Below, one piece after another: positions 54,216 through 60,959 of a DNA stretch of 64,000 bases. The notes beneath the pieces were generated by a model, which saw only the letters and a list, made by a program, of their open reading frames with translations, made no database searches and was not told the origin of the DNA. How positions within the stretch are numbered: the stretch's first letter is position 1; each line of letters begins with the position of its first letter. The translations under genes were made by a program, and so were the position numbers. The DNA lies in NCBI GenBank assembly GCA_029392475.1, contig CP113940.1, forward strand, positions 1,302,001 through 1,366,000, given 5' to 3'. This stretch comes from Streptococcaceae bacterium ESL0687. GTDB taxonomy: Bacteria > Bacillota > Bacilli > Lactobacillales > Streptococcaceae.

Positions 54216-55436
54216 TTACTTGTTTTCCTTGCTCTCTTTAAGAACCTTAGCCTGAACCTCGCTGTTAACCTTTGTTGGTAGACCCCAAAGTTTGATGAAA
54301 CCAACAGCAGCATCCTGATCAAAGGTATCAGAACTTGTATAGGTTGCTAGATTTTCATCATAAAGGGAATTAGGTGATTTTCTTCCAACAACTACGGCCA
54401 TTCCTTTAAATAAACGAACCCGGGCTACTCCATTAACAGGTTTTTGGGTTTCCTTAATATAAGAAATCAAACTATCAGTTGCTGGGTTAAACCAAAGTCC
54501 ATTATAAATTAGATTTGAAAATTCATTTTCAATAATAGGTTTAAAATGTGACATTTCCCTAACTGTTGTTAAATCTTCTAACTCCTTGTGGGCACTTAAT
54601 AAGGTCACCGCAGCAGGACACTCATAAATTTCACGAGACTTTATACCAACCAGTCTATTTTCCACATGATCAATCCGGCCAATTCCGTGGTTACCAGCAA
54701 GGCCATTCAACTTCTCAATTAAATCAGCAAGTTTTAATTTTTCTCCATTTAAGGCAATAGGAACTCCTTTTTCAAAGGTAATTTCAATATATTCTGGCTG
54801 GTCAGGTGTGTCACTTATAGCCTTGGTTATACCGTAAGCATCCTCAGGGGCTTCAGCCCAAGGATTTTCTAAGATACCACACTCATTAGCCCGTCCCCAA
54901 AGGTTTTGATCCACTGAATAAGGACTATCTAGAACTGCAGGAACTGGGATTCCGTGATTCTTAGCATACTCAATTTCCTCCTCCCGGCTCCACTTCCATT
55001 CACGCACAGGGGCTATGACCTTAAGACTAGGATCTAGGGCGTTTATTGCAACCTCAAACCTAACCTGATCATTTCCCTTACCAGTACAACCATGGGCAAT
55101 GGTTGTTGCTCCGTGTTCATGGGCCACTTCAACCAATTTTTTAGAAATTAATGGGCGCGATAGGGCTGATACCAAGGGATATTTTTGCTCATAGTAGGCA
55201 TGACCTTGCAGGGCATAGAGGACACAGTTTTCCGCAAATTCATCTTTAACATCAATCACTTTTGAAATGATAGCTCCAGTTTTCAGGGCCTTATCATGGA
55301 TAAAATCCAAATCCTTACCCTCACCTAAATCAAGACAGACAGCTATAACATCATAGTCCTCAGCAAGCCACTTGATGGCAACAGAAGTATCAAGTCCCCC
55401 TGAATAAGCTAAGATAATTTTTTCTTTCTCTGACAT
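54216..55436 (-). CDS. argG: Argininosuccinate synthase
   Basis: Joins citrulline and aspartate with ATP. Seen: 406 aa; N-terminal [10 protein letters not shown] (ATP P-loop-like PP motif), [16 protein letters not shown], and citrulline/aspartate-binding segments. Ribosome site AAGGAG. Transcribed with argH from a promoter (55476-55504) overlapped by two ARG boxes, so arginine represses it through ArgR/AhrC (known mechanism). Confidence 0.97.
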   Translation of the reverse strand: MSEKEKIILAYSGGLDTSVAIKWLAEDYDVIAVCLDLGEGKDLDFIHDKALKTGAIISKVIDVKDEFAENCVLYALQGHAYYEQKYPLVSALSRPLISKKLVEVAHEHGATTIAHGCTGKGNDQVRFEVAINALDPSLKVIAPVREWKWSREEEIEYAKNHGIPVPAVLDSPYSVDQNLWGRANECGILENPWAEAPEDAYGITKAISDTPDQPEYIEITFEKGVPIALNGEKLKLADLIEKLNGLAGNHGIGRIDHVENRLVGIKSREIYECPAAVTLLSAHKELEDLTTVREMSHFKPIIENEFSNLIYNGLWFNPATDSLISYIKETQKPVNGVARVRLFKGMAVVVGRKSPNSLYDENLATYTSSDTFDQDAAVGFIKLWGLPTKVNSEVQAKVLKESKENK

Positions 55437-55452
55437 TTCCTTCTCCTTTTAT

Positions 55453-55466
55453 TGAATAATAATTCA
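55453..55466. promoter_or_regulatory. ARG box A
   Basis: TGAATAATAATTCA matches the low-GC ARG box core (TGAATAAWAATKCA). It lies downstream of the argG -10. Confidence 0.8.
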
Positions 55467-55472
55467 TTTTAC

Positions 55473-55486
55473 TGAATAATAATACA
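55473..55486. promoter_or_regulatory. ARG box B
   Basis: TGAATAATAATACA, exactly 20 bp from box A (two helical turns), and overlapping the argG -10. The pair fits ArgR/AhrC hexamer binding. Confidence 0.8.
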
Positions 55487-55504
55487 TTATTGTAAACTAG
55501 TCAA
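55476..55504 (-). promoter_or_regulatory. argG promoter
   Basis: Minus strand: -35 TTGACT (55504-55499), 17-bp spacer, -10 TATTAT (55481-55476), overlapped by ARG box B. Confidence 0.75.
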
Positions 55505-55589
55505 GTGTTTTGTCAGATATTATTTACTTTCGAGATAATATTTTATTTTTTATTTATATTTGTTGGTAGAATCCAAAATTTATTAAATA

Positions 55590-55618
55590 TAAAAAGCACC
55601 CATCAATCAAAGGGTGCT
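55590..55618 (-). terminator. Terminator of the 55-aa protein gene
   Basis: Minus strand: AGCACCC/GGGTGCT stem, 10-nt loop, TTTTTAT tail. Its presence supports the small gene being transcribed. Confidence 0.75.
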
Positions 55619-55625
55619 AGAAGTG

Positions 55626-55793
55626 CTAGTTAACCGAGTCAATATCGCTATAAATAATTCCCATCAAAAGAGCAAAAATTATTGTCAGAGGACCCTTGAT
55701 AAAATGTCCCCCTAATAAACCACATACTCCTAGGTAAAACAACTGCAAGCAGCAGATTAGTAATATTACCTGCTTAATTCTTCCTTTTTTCAT
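55626..55793 (-). CDS. Small hydrophobic protein, 55 aa
   Basis: Not recognised. Seen: ATG at 55793 (MKKGRIKQVILL...), two hydrophobic segments (about residues 8-28 and 34-49) separated by a glycine-rich turn GLLGGHF, and a polar tail YSDIDSVN. Two Cys (15, 16) and Cys 24 lie in helix 1. No ribosome site precedes it; its ATG overlaps the stop of an 18-aa upstream ORF (ATGA) that has an excellent one, so translation is likely coupled. A longer frame from TTG 55859 (77 aa) exists but its start overlaps the ribosome site. It has a promoter and a terminator. Could be a membrane peptide such as a small toxin or transporter regulator. Confidence 0.55.
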   Translation of the reverse strand: MKKGRIKQVILLICCLQLFYLGVCGLLGGHFIKGPLTIIFALLMGIIYSDIDSVN

Positions 55794-55846
55794 AGGGCAA
55801 TAACCATTAGATCTTTTCCCATTATACAAGCCATCCAAATAAACAT
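55790..55846 (-). CDS. 18-aa upstream ORF coupled to the 55-aa protein
   Basis: Seen: GGGAGG, 5-nt spacer, ATG at 55846, 18 codons with four Met (MFIWMACIMGKDLMVIAL), stop TGA overlapping the next ATG. It is hydrophobic and could be a leader or simply a ribosome loader. Real translation is an inference. Confidence 0.45.
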   Translation of the reverse strand: MFIWMACIMGKDLMVIAL

Positions 55847-55870
55847 AAAATCCTCCCAAATAATGTGATT

Positions 55871-55879
55871 ATTGTATCA
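55871..55879 (-). promoter_or_regulatory. Candidate promoter of the small-protein mini-operon
   Basis: Minus-strand TGATACAAT, extended -10 with hexamer TACAAT (55876-55871); same 9-mer as at pepO. Confidence 0.4.
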
Positions 55880-55984
55880 TGGTTTTTTCCTAGAAAACAA
55901 GGCTCTTCCTGCTCATATTCCTAGTGGATTTTTTAAAGGGAAACTAATTGGCTAGCAGATTCTGATAACAAAAGGGCAGACAAA

Positions 55985-56034
55985 TTAGACGTAAACAATC
56001 CCTGAGGGACTCAGACCCAAAGGCCCTCAAAGTT
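55985..56034. repeat. Overlapping inverted repeats upstream of the small secreted protein gene
   Basis: CTGAG GGA CTCAG (about 56001-56013) and TGAGGG...CCCTCA (about 56002-56028) are alternative pairings of one segment. The 55860-56129 gap otherwise holds nothing I recognise. No confident promoter was seen for the secreted protein gene. Confidence 0.35.
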
Positions 56035-56129
56035 ATAAGTTGATCCTGCGATGAGTTTAAATTTGAATAAGTTCAGGGCTTATGTTACGTTTAGGTTGTC
56101 GCCGAACCATCTTATTATAAGGAGAATTT

Positions 56130-56450
56130 ATGAAAAAGAAAATTTTAACTCTGGCCTGTCTACTTGGACTTACAGGTCTTGCAGGCTTCCAATTTTTAGG
56201 AAACACCAAGACAGCAAGTGCCAACGAACTACAGACAGTAAGCTCCCAGCAAGTAAATCTTGTGACGACTGACCTTCTGGCTAAGTCAGACCACGATGAG
56301 GAAGAGCATGAAAAAGGAATGGGTTACCACTGGAAGTGTTGGACTTGCGGTTATTATAGCAATAAGCACATTCTTGCATCCACAGCTGTCAGTGCAGCTA
56401 ACGATCACGCCAATAGATATGAGCACAGGACTTCTGTTATTCCAAACTAA
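56130..56450 (+). CDS. Small secreted protein with CxxC and His residues (106 aa)
   Basis: Not recognised. Seen: a clear signal peptide (KKK, hydrophobic core 5-24, cleavage after A31 in TASA). The mature part of about 75 aa has an acidic-His stretch (H55-D-EEE-H60), then HWKCWTCGYYSNKH, and ends ANDHANRYEHRTSVIPN. C70, C73, H93 and H99 have zinc-finger-like spacing (C-x2-C-x19-H-x5-H); the two Cys could also form a disulfide. Ribosome site AAGGAG, own strong terminator. No immunity or transport gene is adjacent. It might be a bacteriocin-like peptide, metal-binding protein or signal, but no family is claimed. Confidence 0.7.
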   Translation: MKKKILTLACLLGLTGLAGFQFLGNTKTASANELQTVSSQQVNLVTTDLLAKSDHDEEEHEKGMGYHWKCWTCGYYSNKHILASTAVSAANDHANRYEHRTSVIPN

Positions 56451-56467
56451 ATTATAAAAGGGCTATC

Positions 56468-56492
56468 AAGGAGCAGGTTTGCTCCTTTTTTT
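56468..56492 (+). terminator. Terminator of the small secreted protein gene
   Basis: AAGGAGCA/TGCTCCTT stem, GGTT loop, T7 tail. Confidence 0.85.
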
Positions 56493-56624
56493 GTGTCTGA
56501 TGAAGTTTCTAGGCTTTAGAAGATATGTTAGGAAAATTTAACCACCCTTTTAGCATAGCCCATAAAGCTACTTGCTAGAAATCCCTTAAGCTTAGCCAAA
56601 TTTACTAAAATTTCAAAATTAATC

Positions 56625-56653
56625 TTGTCAAAGTAGGTTACTAATGTTATACT
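56625..56653 (+). promoter_or_regulatory. tRNA-Leu promoter
   Basis: -35 TTGTCA (56625-56630), 17-bp spacer, -10 TATACT (56648-56653) preceded by TGT (extended -10). Confidence 0.75.
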
Positions 56654-56665
56654 AGTAGGGTATTA

Positions 56666-56751
56666 GCGGAGATGGCGGAATTGGCAGACGCGCAAGACTA
56701 AGGATCTTGTGACCGTTTTAGGTCGTGAGGGTTCAAGTCCCTTTCTCCGCA
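56666..56751 (+). tRNA. tRNA-Leu (anticodon AAG)
   Basis: 86 nt with a 7-bp acceptor stem (GCGGAGA/TCTCCGC), discriminator A, long variable arm (GACC/GGTC stem) and T-arm GAGGG-TTCAAGT-CCCTT. Anticodon stem CAAGA/TCTTG encloses loop CTAAGGA, so anticodon is AAG, which would be read as IAG after TadA deamination and cover CUU and CUC codons. CCA is not encoded (ATT follows). Own promoter and terminator; not in a tRNA cluster. Confidence 0.95.
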
Positions 56752-56762
56752 TTGAGTATAGG

Positions 56763-56788
56763 AGAGTCCTAACGGGCTCTTTTTTTTG
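56763..56788 (+). terminator. Terminator of tRNA-Leu
   Basis: AGAGTCC/GGGCTCT with one T-G pair, loop TAAC, T8 tail. Confidence 0.8.
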
Positions 56789-56873
56789 TCAACTGGGGCT
56801 TATGGGGTGACTAAGGTATTTATATTTTTAGGTATTCACGTATTACTTCCGTGTCGTTCTCTCTGATATATAC

Positions 56874-56898
56874 AAAAAAAGCAACCACTTCGGTCGCC
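56874..56898 (-). terminator. Terminator of the DUF1648 gene
   Basis: Minus strand: GCGACC pairs with GGTTGC through a G-U, loop GAAGT, then T7. The plus strand has an A-C mismatch here, so it acts on the minus strand. The rest of 56789-56973 shows nothing recognisable. Confidence 0.65.
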
Positions 56899-56973
56899 TT
56901 TTAACTGTCCCTAACCAAGAATATTTCATATTGTAGCAAAGTCATACCCTCACACAGACCGCTAAGATGCAAA

Positions 56974-57426
56974 TCATCTAATTTCGTTTTTATGAAAAAT
57001 AGATCTTATGTAACTAATAATCAGTATAAGCAAGTACATAAAATTAAAGATAAACAAGATAAGCACAGCATTTAGACTAAGACTAGAAACTATAATCATA
57101 ATAAGTAGATTCAGTAAAAGTAACGGATAATATAATATCAAAAATGATCTTGTTTTTTCATCAAAAATAGATTTTACTATCAAATTTGATTCAATCCATG
57201 AAGTCAGGCAGAGGGTGCCCAATATATCACAGGCCGAAAAAAATAAAAATACCAAATATTTATTCTGGACAGACCTTGGATAACCATCCCCACTGAAATG
57301 AGAAACAATATTCTCCGGTAAAAAAGGCAGGGATAGGAGGAATAGAATAATTGTACTTGCTACTAGTAAAAATAAGTTTTTATGCTTCATTTTACTCACT
57401 TTTTTCATTCCCTTTACCATTTCCAT
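56974..57426 (-). CDS. DUF1648-like membrane protein
   Basis: Seen: 150 aa with four hydrophobic segments (about 18-36, 53-74, 93-115, 118-140). After helix 1 comes LPENIVSHFSGDGYPRS, the DUF1648 pattern of a short extracytoplasmic loop found in SdpI-type immunity/sensor proteins. The C-terminal SdpI part is missing, so it is a DUF1648-only protein. Start: ATG 57426 with GGGAG 6 nt before it. Monocistronic, divergent from the VTT genes. Function unknown; a link to bacteriocin immunity is possible by analogy with SdpI only. Confidence 0.65.
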   Translation of the reverse strand: MEMVKGMKKVSKMKHKNLFLLVASTIILFLLSLPFLPENIVSHFSGDGYPRSVQNKYLVFLFFSACDILGTLCLTSWIESNLIVKSIFDEKTRSFLILYYPLLLLNLLIMIIVSSLSLNAVLILFIFNFMYLLILIISYIRSIFHKNEIR

Positions 57427-57480
57427 AATTTCTCCCTTGCTTAAAGATTATGCTAAAAACATGATTGTTATTCATTACAC

Positions 57481-57486
57481 ATATTA
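57481..57486 (-). promoter_or_regulatory. -10 element of the DUF1648 gene with adjacent palindrome
   Basis: TATAAT on the minus strand (57486-57481, in TTGTATAATATG). Immediately upstream, AATCTT G AAGATT (57490-57502) is a perfect inverted repeat, a possible operator. The 57427-57656 gap holds only this and the VTT promoter. Confidence 0.4.
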
Positions 57487-57607
57487 TACAATCTTGAAGA
57501 TTTTGTCCATGAATAATTTTTGTATAATCCAGTAAAATTTTAACTTAACAGCCTATCTTATCAGAGCTACCAAACCTCAAGTTTATCTCACTTTTTTCTA
57601 CTTATGC

Positions 57608-57613
57608 TATAAT
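57608..57613 (+). promoter_or_regulatory. Extended -10 promoter of the VTT gene pair
   Basis: TGCTATAAT with hexamer TATAAT at 57608-57613, about 30 nt before the ribosome site AGAGGA. Confidence 0.55.
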
Positions 57614-57656
57614 AATATAATAGACTAACCACCAGAAATTTAATTGAAAGAGGATT

Positions 57657-58349
57657 ATGAAAAAACTACTGACCCCTAGAAATATGATTGTTGCGACAAG
57701 CCTGATACTTTCAGCCTTTATCTTATATAGAATAGTTCTTGAGTACCTACCAGATTTAAAACTCCTTCTTAATCCGTCAGCTAATAAGGATTTATTTGTG
57801 GAGCAGTTTAGATCCCACGGTAATAATGTCATCTTTTTTCTAATCCTTCTTATAACCATCATCAATGCTACACCAGGCCTCTCATCAGCCTTCATCTGCA
57901 TCCTCTCAGGGCTAACCTTTGGACCCCTTTTAGGGACCCTTGTTAATATCACCGGTAATTTACTCGGTAACCTACTTTCAATTGTCGTTATGGGTAAATT
58001 TACTACCTTGGCAGAGAAGGCTAGATCAAAAAAATGGGTCAAAAAAATTGAACACTCAAAAAATCCAAGTTTTGAACTTGTGATAGCCTATATTATTCCA
58101 ATAATCCCTGTCTTTTTGGTCAACTATACCTTGAGTATCTTCAAGTTTTCCCTTTCCAAAAAAATACTGATTATCTTTTTAGGGACTCTTCCCATCTCAA
58201 TTATTTATGCCTACGGAGGAAATTCAATCCTTGAAGGTCACCTCAAGGGAATTATCATTCTTGTAAGCTTTATCCTAGTAATCTTCCTTCTAACTTATTA
58301 TTTAAAAAAACATGAAGACAGTAAAGGAGATAGTAAAGATAATAGTTAA
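57657..58349 (+). CDS. VTT-domain (TVP38/TMEM64, DedA-like) membrane protein 1
   Basis: Seen: 230 aa, about six hydrophobic segments. Core features: FRSHGNN before helix 2, SGLTFGPLLGTLVNITGNLLG (the SNARE-associated/VTT core with Gly-rich reentrant stretch), KNPSFELVIAYIIPIIPVFLVNY. Known: VTT proteins act as lipid scramblases or transporters; DedA relatives flip undecaprenyl phosphate or PE, but TVP38-type bacterial members are poorly assigned. It resembles the next gene in order of motifs, so the pair is a tandem duplication. Ends 38 nt inside the next gene. Confidence 0.8.
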   Translation: MKKLLTPRNMIVATSLILSAFILYRIVLEYLPDLKLLLNPSANKDLFVEQFRSHGNNVIFFLILLITIINATPGLSSAFICILSGLTFGPLLGTLVNITGNLLGNLLSIVVMGKFTTLAEKARSKKWVKKIEHSKNPSFELVIAYIIPIIPVFLVNYTLSIFKFSLSKKILIIFLGTLPISIIYAYGGNSILEGHLKGIIILVSFILVIFLLTYYLKKHEDSKGDSKDNS

Positions 58350-59028
58350 AATTAAAAAATTTACCAGGCTACAAAAGCTTATTATTACCATTTCAAGCAT
58401 AAGTGCCCTCCTACTGATGCTTTTGGCGGTTAAGATTTACTTGCCAGATCTTATCCTTCTCTTTTCTAAAGGAGACAATCAGCTTGAATTAAGTACCAGG
58501 CTAAGGTCACACGGGATTGTTGGAGCCATTCCCCTAGCAATCCTACTGGCTACCCCCTTTGTTCCCTACTCATCTCTTCTAATCTTCACAGGCATTTGCT
58601 ACGGGACCTTTATATCAAGCATCTTTGGCATCATAGGGGTTGTAGTACGAAATTTATTTTTTATCTATATCTTTGACAAGGTCAATCATATCACCCCTCA
58701 GGCGGAGTCTTTAAGGATTATTAAATATATTAAAGCCAGTAAAAATCCTATTTTTGAACTTAGCCTGGCCTATATGATGCCCTTTATTCCCAAGGTTGCC
58801 CTCAACTATGCCCTCTCCCTTATTAAGCTTCCCTTCAAGCAGGTGATGCTTATCGTTCTTCTGGGGTCGGCTCCTAAGGCGATTTTCCTGGCCTTCAATG
58901 GCCAAGAACTCCTCCAGGGAAATTTCAGAATTCTTATAATCATTTCCCTTATCCTAATAATTATTCTGGTCCTTTTATATATCTTTAAATACCGGAAACT
59001 TATGAGCGCAGGTAAGAATAAAAATTAA
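58312..59028 (+). CDS. VTT-domain (TVP38/TMEM64, DedA-like) membrane protein 2
   Basis: Seen: 238 aa; same layout as its neighbour: RLRSHGIVGAI, FTGICYGTFISSIFGIIGVV, KASKNPIFELSLAYMMPFIPKVALNY, ending in a basic tail. It differs at many positions. The ATG at 58312 overlaps the upstream gene by 38 nt and has no clear ribosome site at usual distance, so coupling is likely. The substrate is unknown; two copies could form a heteromer or serve different lipids. Confidence 0.8.
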   Translation: MKTVKEIVKIIVKIKKFTRLQKLIITISSISALLLMLLAVKIYLPDLILLFSKGDNQLELSTRLRSHGIVGAIPLAILLATPFVPYSSLLIFTGICYGTFISSIFGIIGVVVRNLFFIYIFDKVNHITPQAESLRIIKYIKASKNPIFELSLAYMMPFIPKVALNYALSLIKLPFKQVMLIVLLGSAPKAIFLAFNGQELLQGNFRILIIISLILIIILVLLYIFKYRKLMSAGKNKN

Positions 59029-59040
59029 TTATTCAAGTAA

Positions 59041-59069
59041 TTGAATTTTGTAAATCAAAGGACTATGAT
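59041..59069 (+). promoter_or_regulatory. Promoter of the lrgAB-like operon
   Basis: -35 TTGAAT (59041-59046), 17-bp spacer, -10 TATGAT (59064-59069). Confidence 0.6.
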
Positions 59070-59101
59070 AGGTGTGAACTTTAAATATCTAGGAGATTTC
59101 C

Positions 59102-59488
59102 ATGAAAATATATTTTCAACTACTAATAATTTTTGGGCTATCCTACATTGGTGATAGCCTTTCAAATTTTTTTAACCTCCCCGTCCCAGGAAGTATTATC
59201 GGGATGATTGTCCTCCTCCTTCTTTTACAATTCAAAATTCTTGATCTTGATAAAATTGAAGAAGTTGGTGATTTTTTAATTAATAATATGACCATCCTCT
59301 TTCTACCAGCAGGAGTCGGAATTATGGCCAAATGGGCAATGATTTCTGACTACTGGTGGCAAATAAGTTTAATCATCCTTGTAACCATGATTATCAATAT
59401 CTTTGTTTTGGGTAGAGTGGTCCAATTTATTAAGACCAAATATGAAGGGGACTATATCGATACTAGAAAGGGGGATGAAAACAATTGA
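59102..59488 (+). CDS. lrgA: CidA/LrgA-family holin-like protein
   Basis: Seen: 128 aa, four hydrophobic segments, conserved LSYIGDSLSNFFNLPVPGSI near residues 14-33 and TILFLPAGVGIMAKW, typical of CidA/LrgA. Known: the pair controls murein hydrolase activity and, in several Firmicutes, pyruvate or glycolate transport. Ribosome site AGGAG. Stop overlaps the lrgB start (TTGA). CidA versus LrgA cannot be separated from sequence alone, so the symbol is provisional. Confidence 0.85.
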   Translation: MKIYFQLLIIFGLSYIGDSLSNFFNLPVPGSIIGMIVLLLLLQFKILDLDKIEEVGDFLINNMTILFLPAGVGIMAKWAMISDYWWQISLIILVTMIINIFVLGRVVQFIKTKYEGDYIDTRKGDENN

Positions 59489-60192
59489 AACAATTAATTG
59501 AATTAACCCAGTCACCACTCTTTGGTGTGACCTTGACCATCCTCGTCTTTATTTTGACATCTAGGATAAACCAAAGCTTCCCCAGGGCCTGGACCAATCC
59601 CCTCCTTCTTTCGACCCTTACAATTATTGGCTTTTTATTGATTTTTAAGATTCCCTACGAAAATTATTATAAGGGCGGGGAAATCTTAAATGACCTAATT
59701 GGACCATCTACTGTAGCACTAGGAATTCCCCTTTATAAGACCTTTCACCTTATGAAGCATCATATTAGATCAATTACCATAAGTATCGGGCTTGCTGCCT
59801 TGGTAAACACCTCAATCACAGCCCTTTTGGTAAAATTTCTAGGCCTACCAAAACTTGCCCAGCTATCTCTTTTCCCCAAATCAGTAACTACAGCCATGGC
59901 CATGGGGATTACTGACAAAATACACGGGGTTGTTACCATAACAATTGTAGTCGTCGTAGCAACTGGTATTCTAACAAGTGCTCTAGGGATTCCCCTTCTA
60001 AAACTATTTAAGATAAATGATCCAGTTGCTCAAGGAATCGCCCTTGGAGGAACAGGACATGCCGTAGGAACAGGATCTGCCATCATGCTTGGAAAAACTC
60101 AGGCTGCCATGGCTGCACTTTCTATTGGTATGACAGGTATCATGTATGTTATCTTTGTTCCCCTTGCAGCCCATATTATTTTAGGCTATTAG
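59485..60192 (+). CDS. lrgB: CidB/LrgB-family autolysis-modulating protein
   Basis: Seen: 235 aa, about six to seven hydrophobic segments; conserved GGEILNDLIGPSTVALGIPLY, FPKSVTTAMAMGI and LGGTGHAVGTGSAIMLG, the LrgB hallmarks. Start: TTG at 59485 with GGGGG about 10 nt upstream; it overlaps the lrgA stop. No lytS/lytR or cidR regulator is adjacent. Terminator follows at 60212-60240. Confidence 0.87.
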   Translation: MKQLIELTQSPLFGVTLTILVFILTSRINQSFPRAWTNPLLLSTLTIIGFLLIFKIPYENYYKGGEILNDLIGPSTVALGIPLYKTFHLMKHHIRSITISIGLAALVNTSITALLVKFLGLPKLAQLSLFPKSVTTAMAMGITDKIHGVVTITIVVVVATGILTSALGIPLLKLFKINDPVAQGIALGGTGHAVGTGSAIMLGKTQAAMAALSIGMTGIMYVIFVPLAAHIILGY

Positions 60193-60211
60193 TTAATTTC
60201 ATAAAAATAAA

Positions 60212-60240
60212 AAAAATCCCTTCCTATGAAAGGGATTTTT
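60212..60240. terminator. Bidirectional terminator, lrgB and glpF
   Basis: AAAAATCCCTT/AAGGGATTTTT arms with a 7-nt loop; A and T tracts on both sides serve both convergent genes. Confidence 0.85.
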
Positions 60241-60253
60241 ATTTTACTAAGGT

Positions 60254-60958
60254 CTAAGGTAGAAGGCCAAAGATTAGGGCAGCAAGACTTGCTCCAACAA
60301 TTGGGCCAAAGATTGGCACCCATGAATAGGCCCAATCAGAATCTCCTTTGGTCCTAATTGGTAAAACCTGGTGAGCTAGGCGTGGACCCAAATCACGGGC
60401 TGGATTTAAGGCATATCCTGTGGGACCACCTAAAGACAAGCCAAGAGCTAAGATTAAGCCACCAACAGCAAAGGTATTAACTCCACCTGCAAAATCCTGC
60501 CGGCCAAATGATAGGATTCCAAATAGTAGGACGAAGGTTCCAATGGCTTCTGTTACAAAGTTTGCTGTGTAATTTCTTACAGCTGGACCTGTAGCAAAAC
60601 TTCCTAAAATTGCATCTTGGTCCTTGGTTTGATCCCAATGAGGCAGGTAGGCAAGCCAAACTAGGATGACTCCCAGAAAGGCTCCTGCTAGTTGGGCCAG
60701 GATAAAGGGAAGGACCTGTGATACCGGAGTCGCCCCGTTTATGGCCATAGCTATGGTTACAGCTGGATTAAGATGAGCTGGGCCCAAGTAGCCCGACATG
60801 AAGGCAGCCATGGTAACAGCCATACTCCAACCAAAGGCAATAGCAAGCCAACCTGCTCCTTCTGCCTTAGATTTTTTTAGGTTTACAGCAGCACAAACTC
60901 CGTCCCCTAAAAGAACCAGAAAGAAGGTTCCAACAAATTCTCCTAAAACTTCTGTCAT
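60254..60958 (-). CDS. glpF: Glycerol facilitator (aquaglyceroporin)
   Basis: Channel for glycerol. Seen: 234 aa, six membrane segments, the two NPA boxes at N64-P65-A66 (AHLNPAVT) and N185-P186-A187 (YALNPARDLGPR). The second carries R-D after NPA, with D189 typical of glycerol rather than water channels. Starts 1 nt after the glpO stop; last gene of glpK-glpO-glpF. Ribosome site GGGAGG lies inside glpO. Confidence 0.95.
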   Translation of the reverse strand: MTEVLGEFVGTFFLVLLGDGVCAAVNLKKSKAEGAGWLAIAFGWSMAVTMAAFMSGYLGPAHLNPAVTIAMAINGATPVSQVLPFILAQLAGAFLGVILVWLAYLPHWDQTKDQDAILGSFATGPAVRNYTANFVTEAIGTFVLLFGILSFGRQDFAGGVNTFAVGGLILALGLSLGGPTGYALNPARDLGPRLAHQVLPIRTKGDSDWAYSWVPIFGPIVGASLAALIFGLLP

Positions 60959-60959
60959 C

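Noticed and set aside
55626..55859. 77-aa reading of the small membrane protein from TTG 55859
   Set aside because: The TTG overlaps the ribosome site GGGAGG, which is placed right for ATG 55846 in another frame.
56493..56973. Possible integrated element beside tRNA-Leu
   Set aside because: No integrase, no direct repeat of the tRNA 3' end and no phage-like gene is seen.
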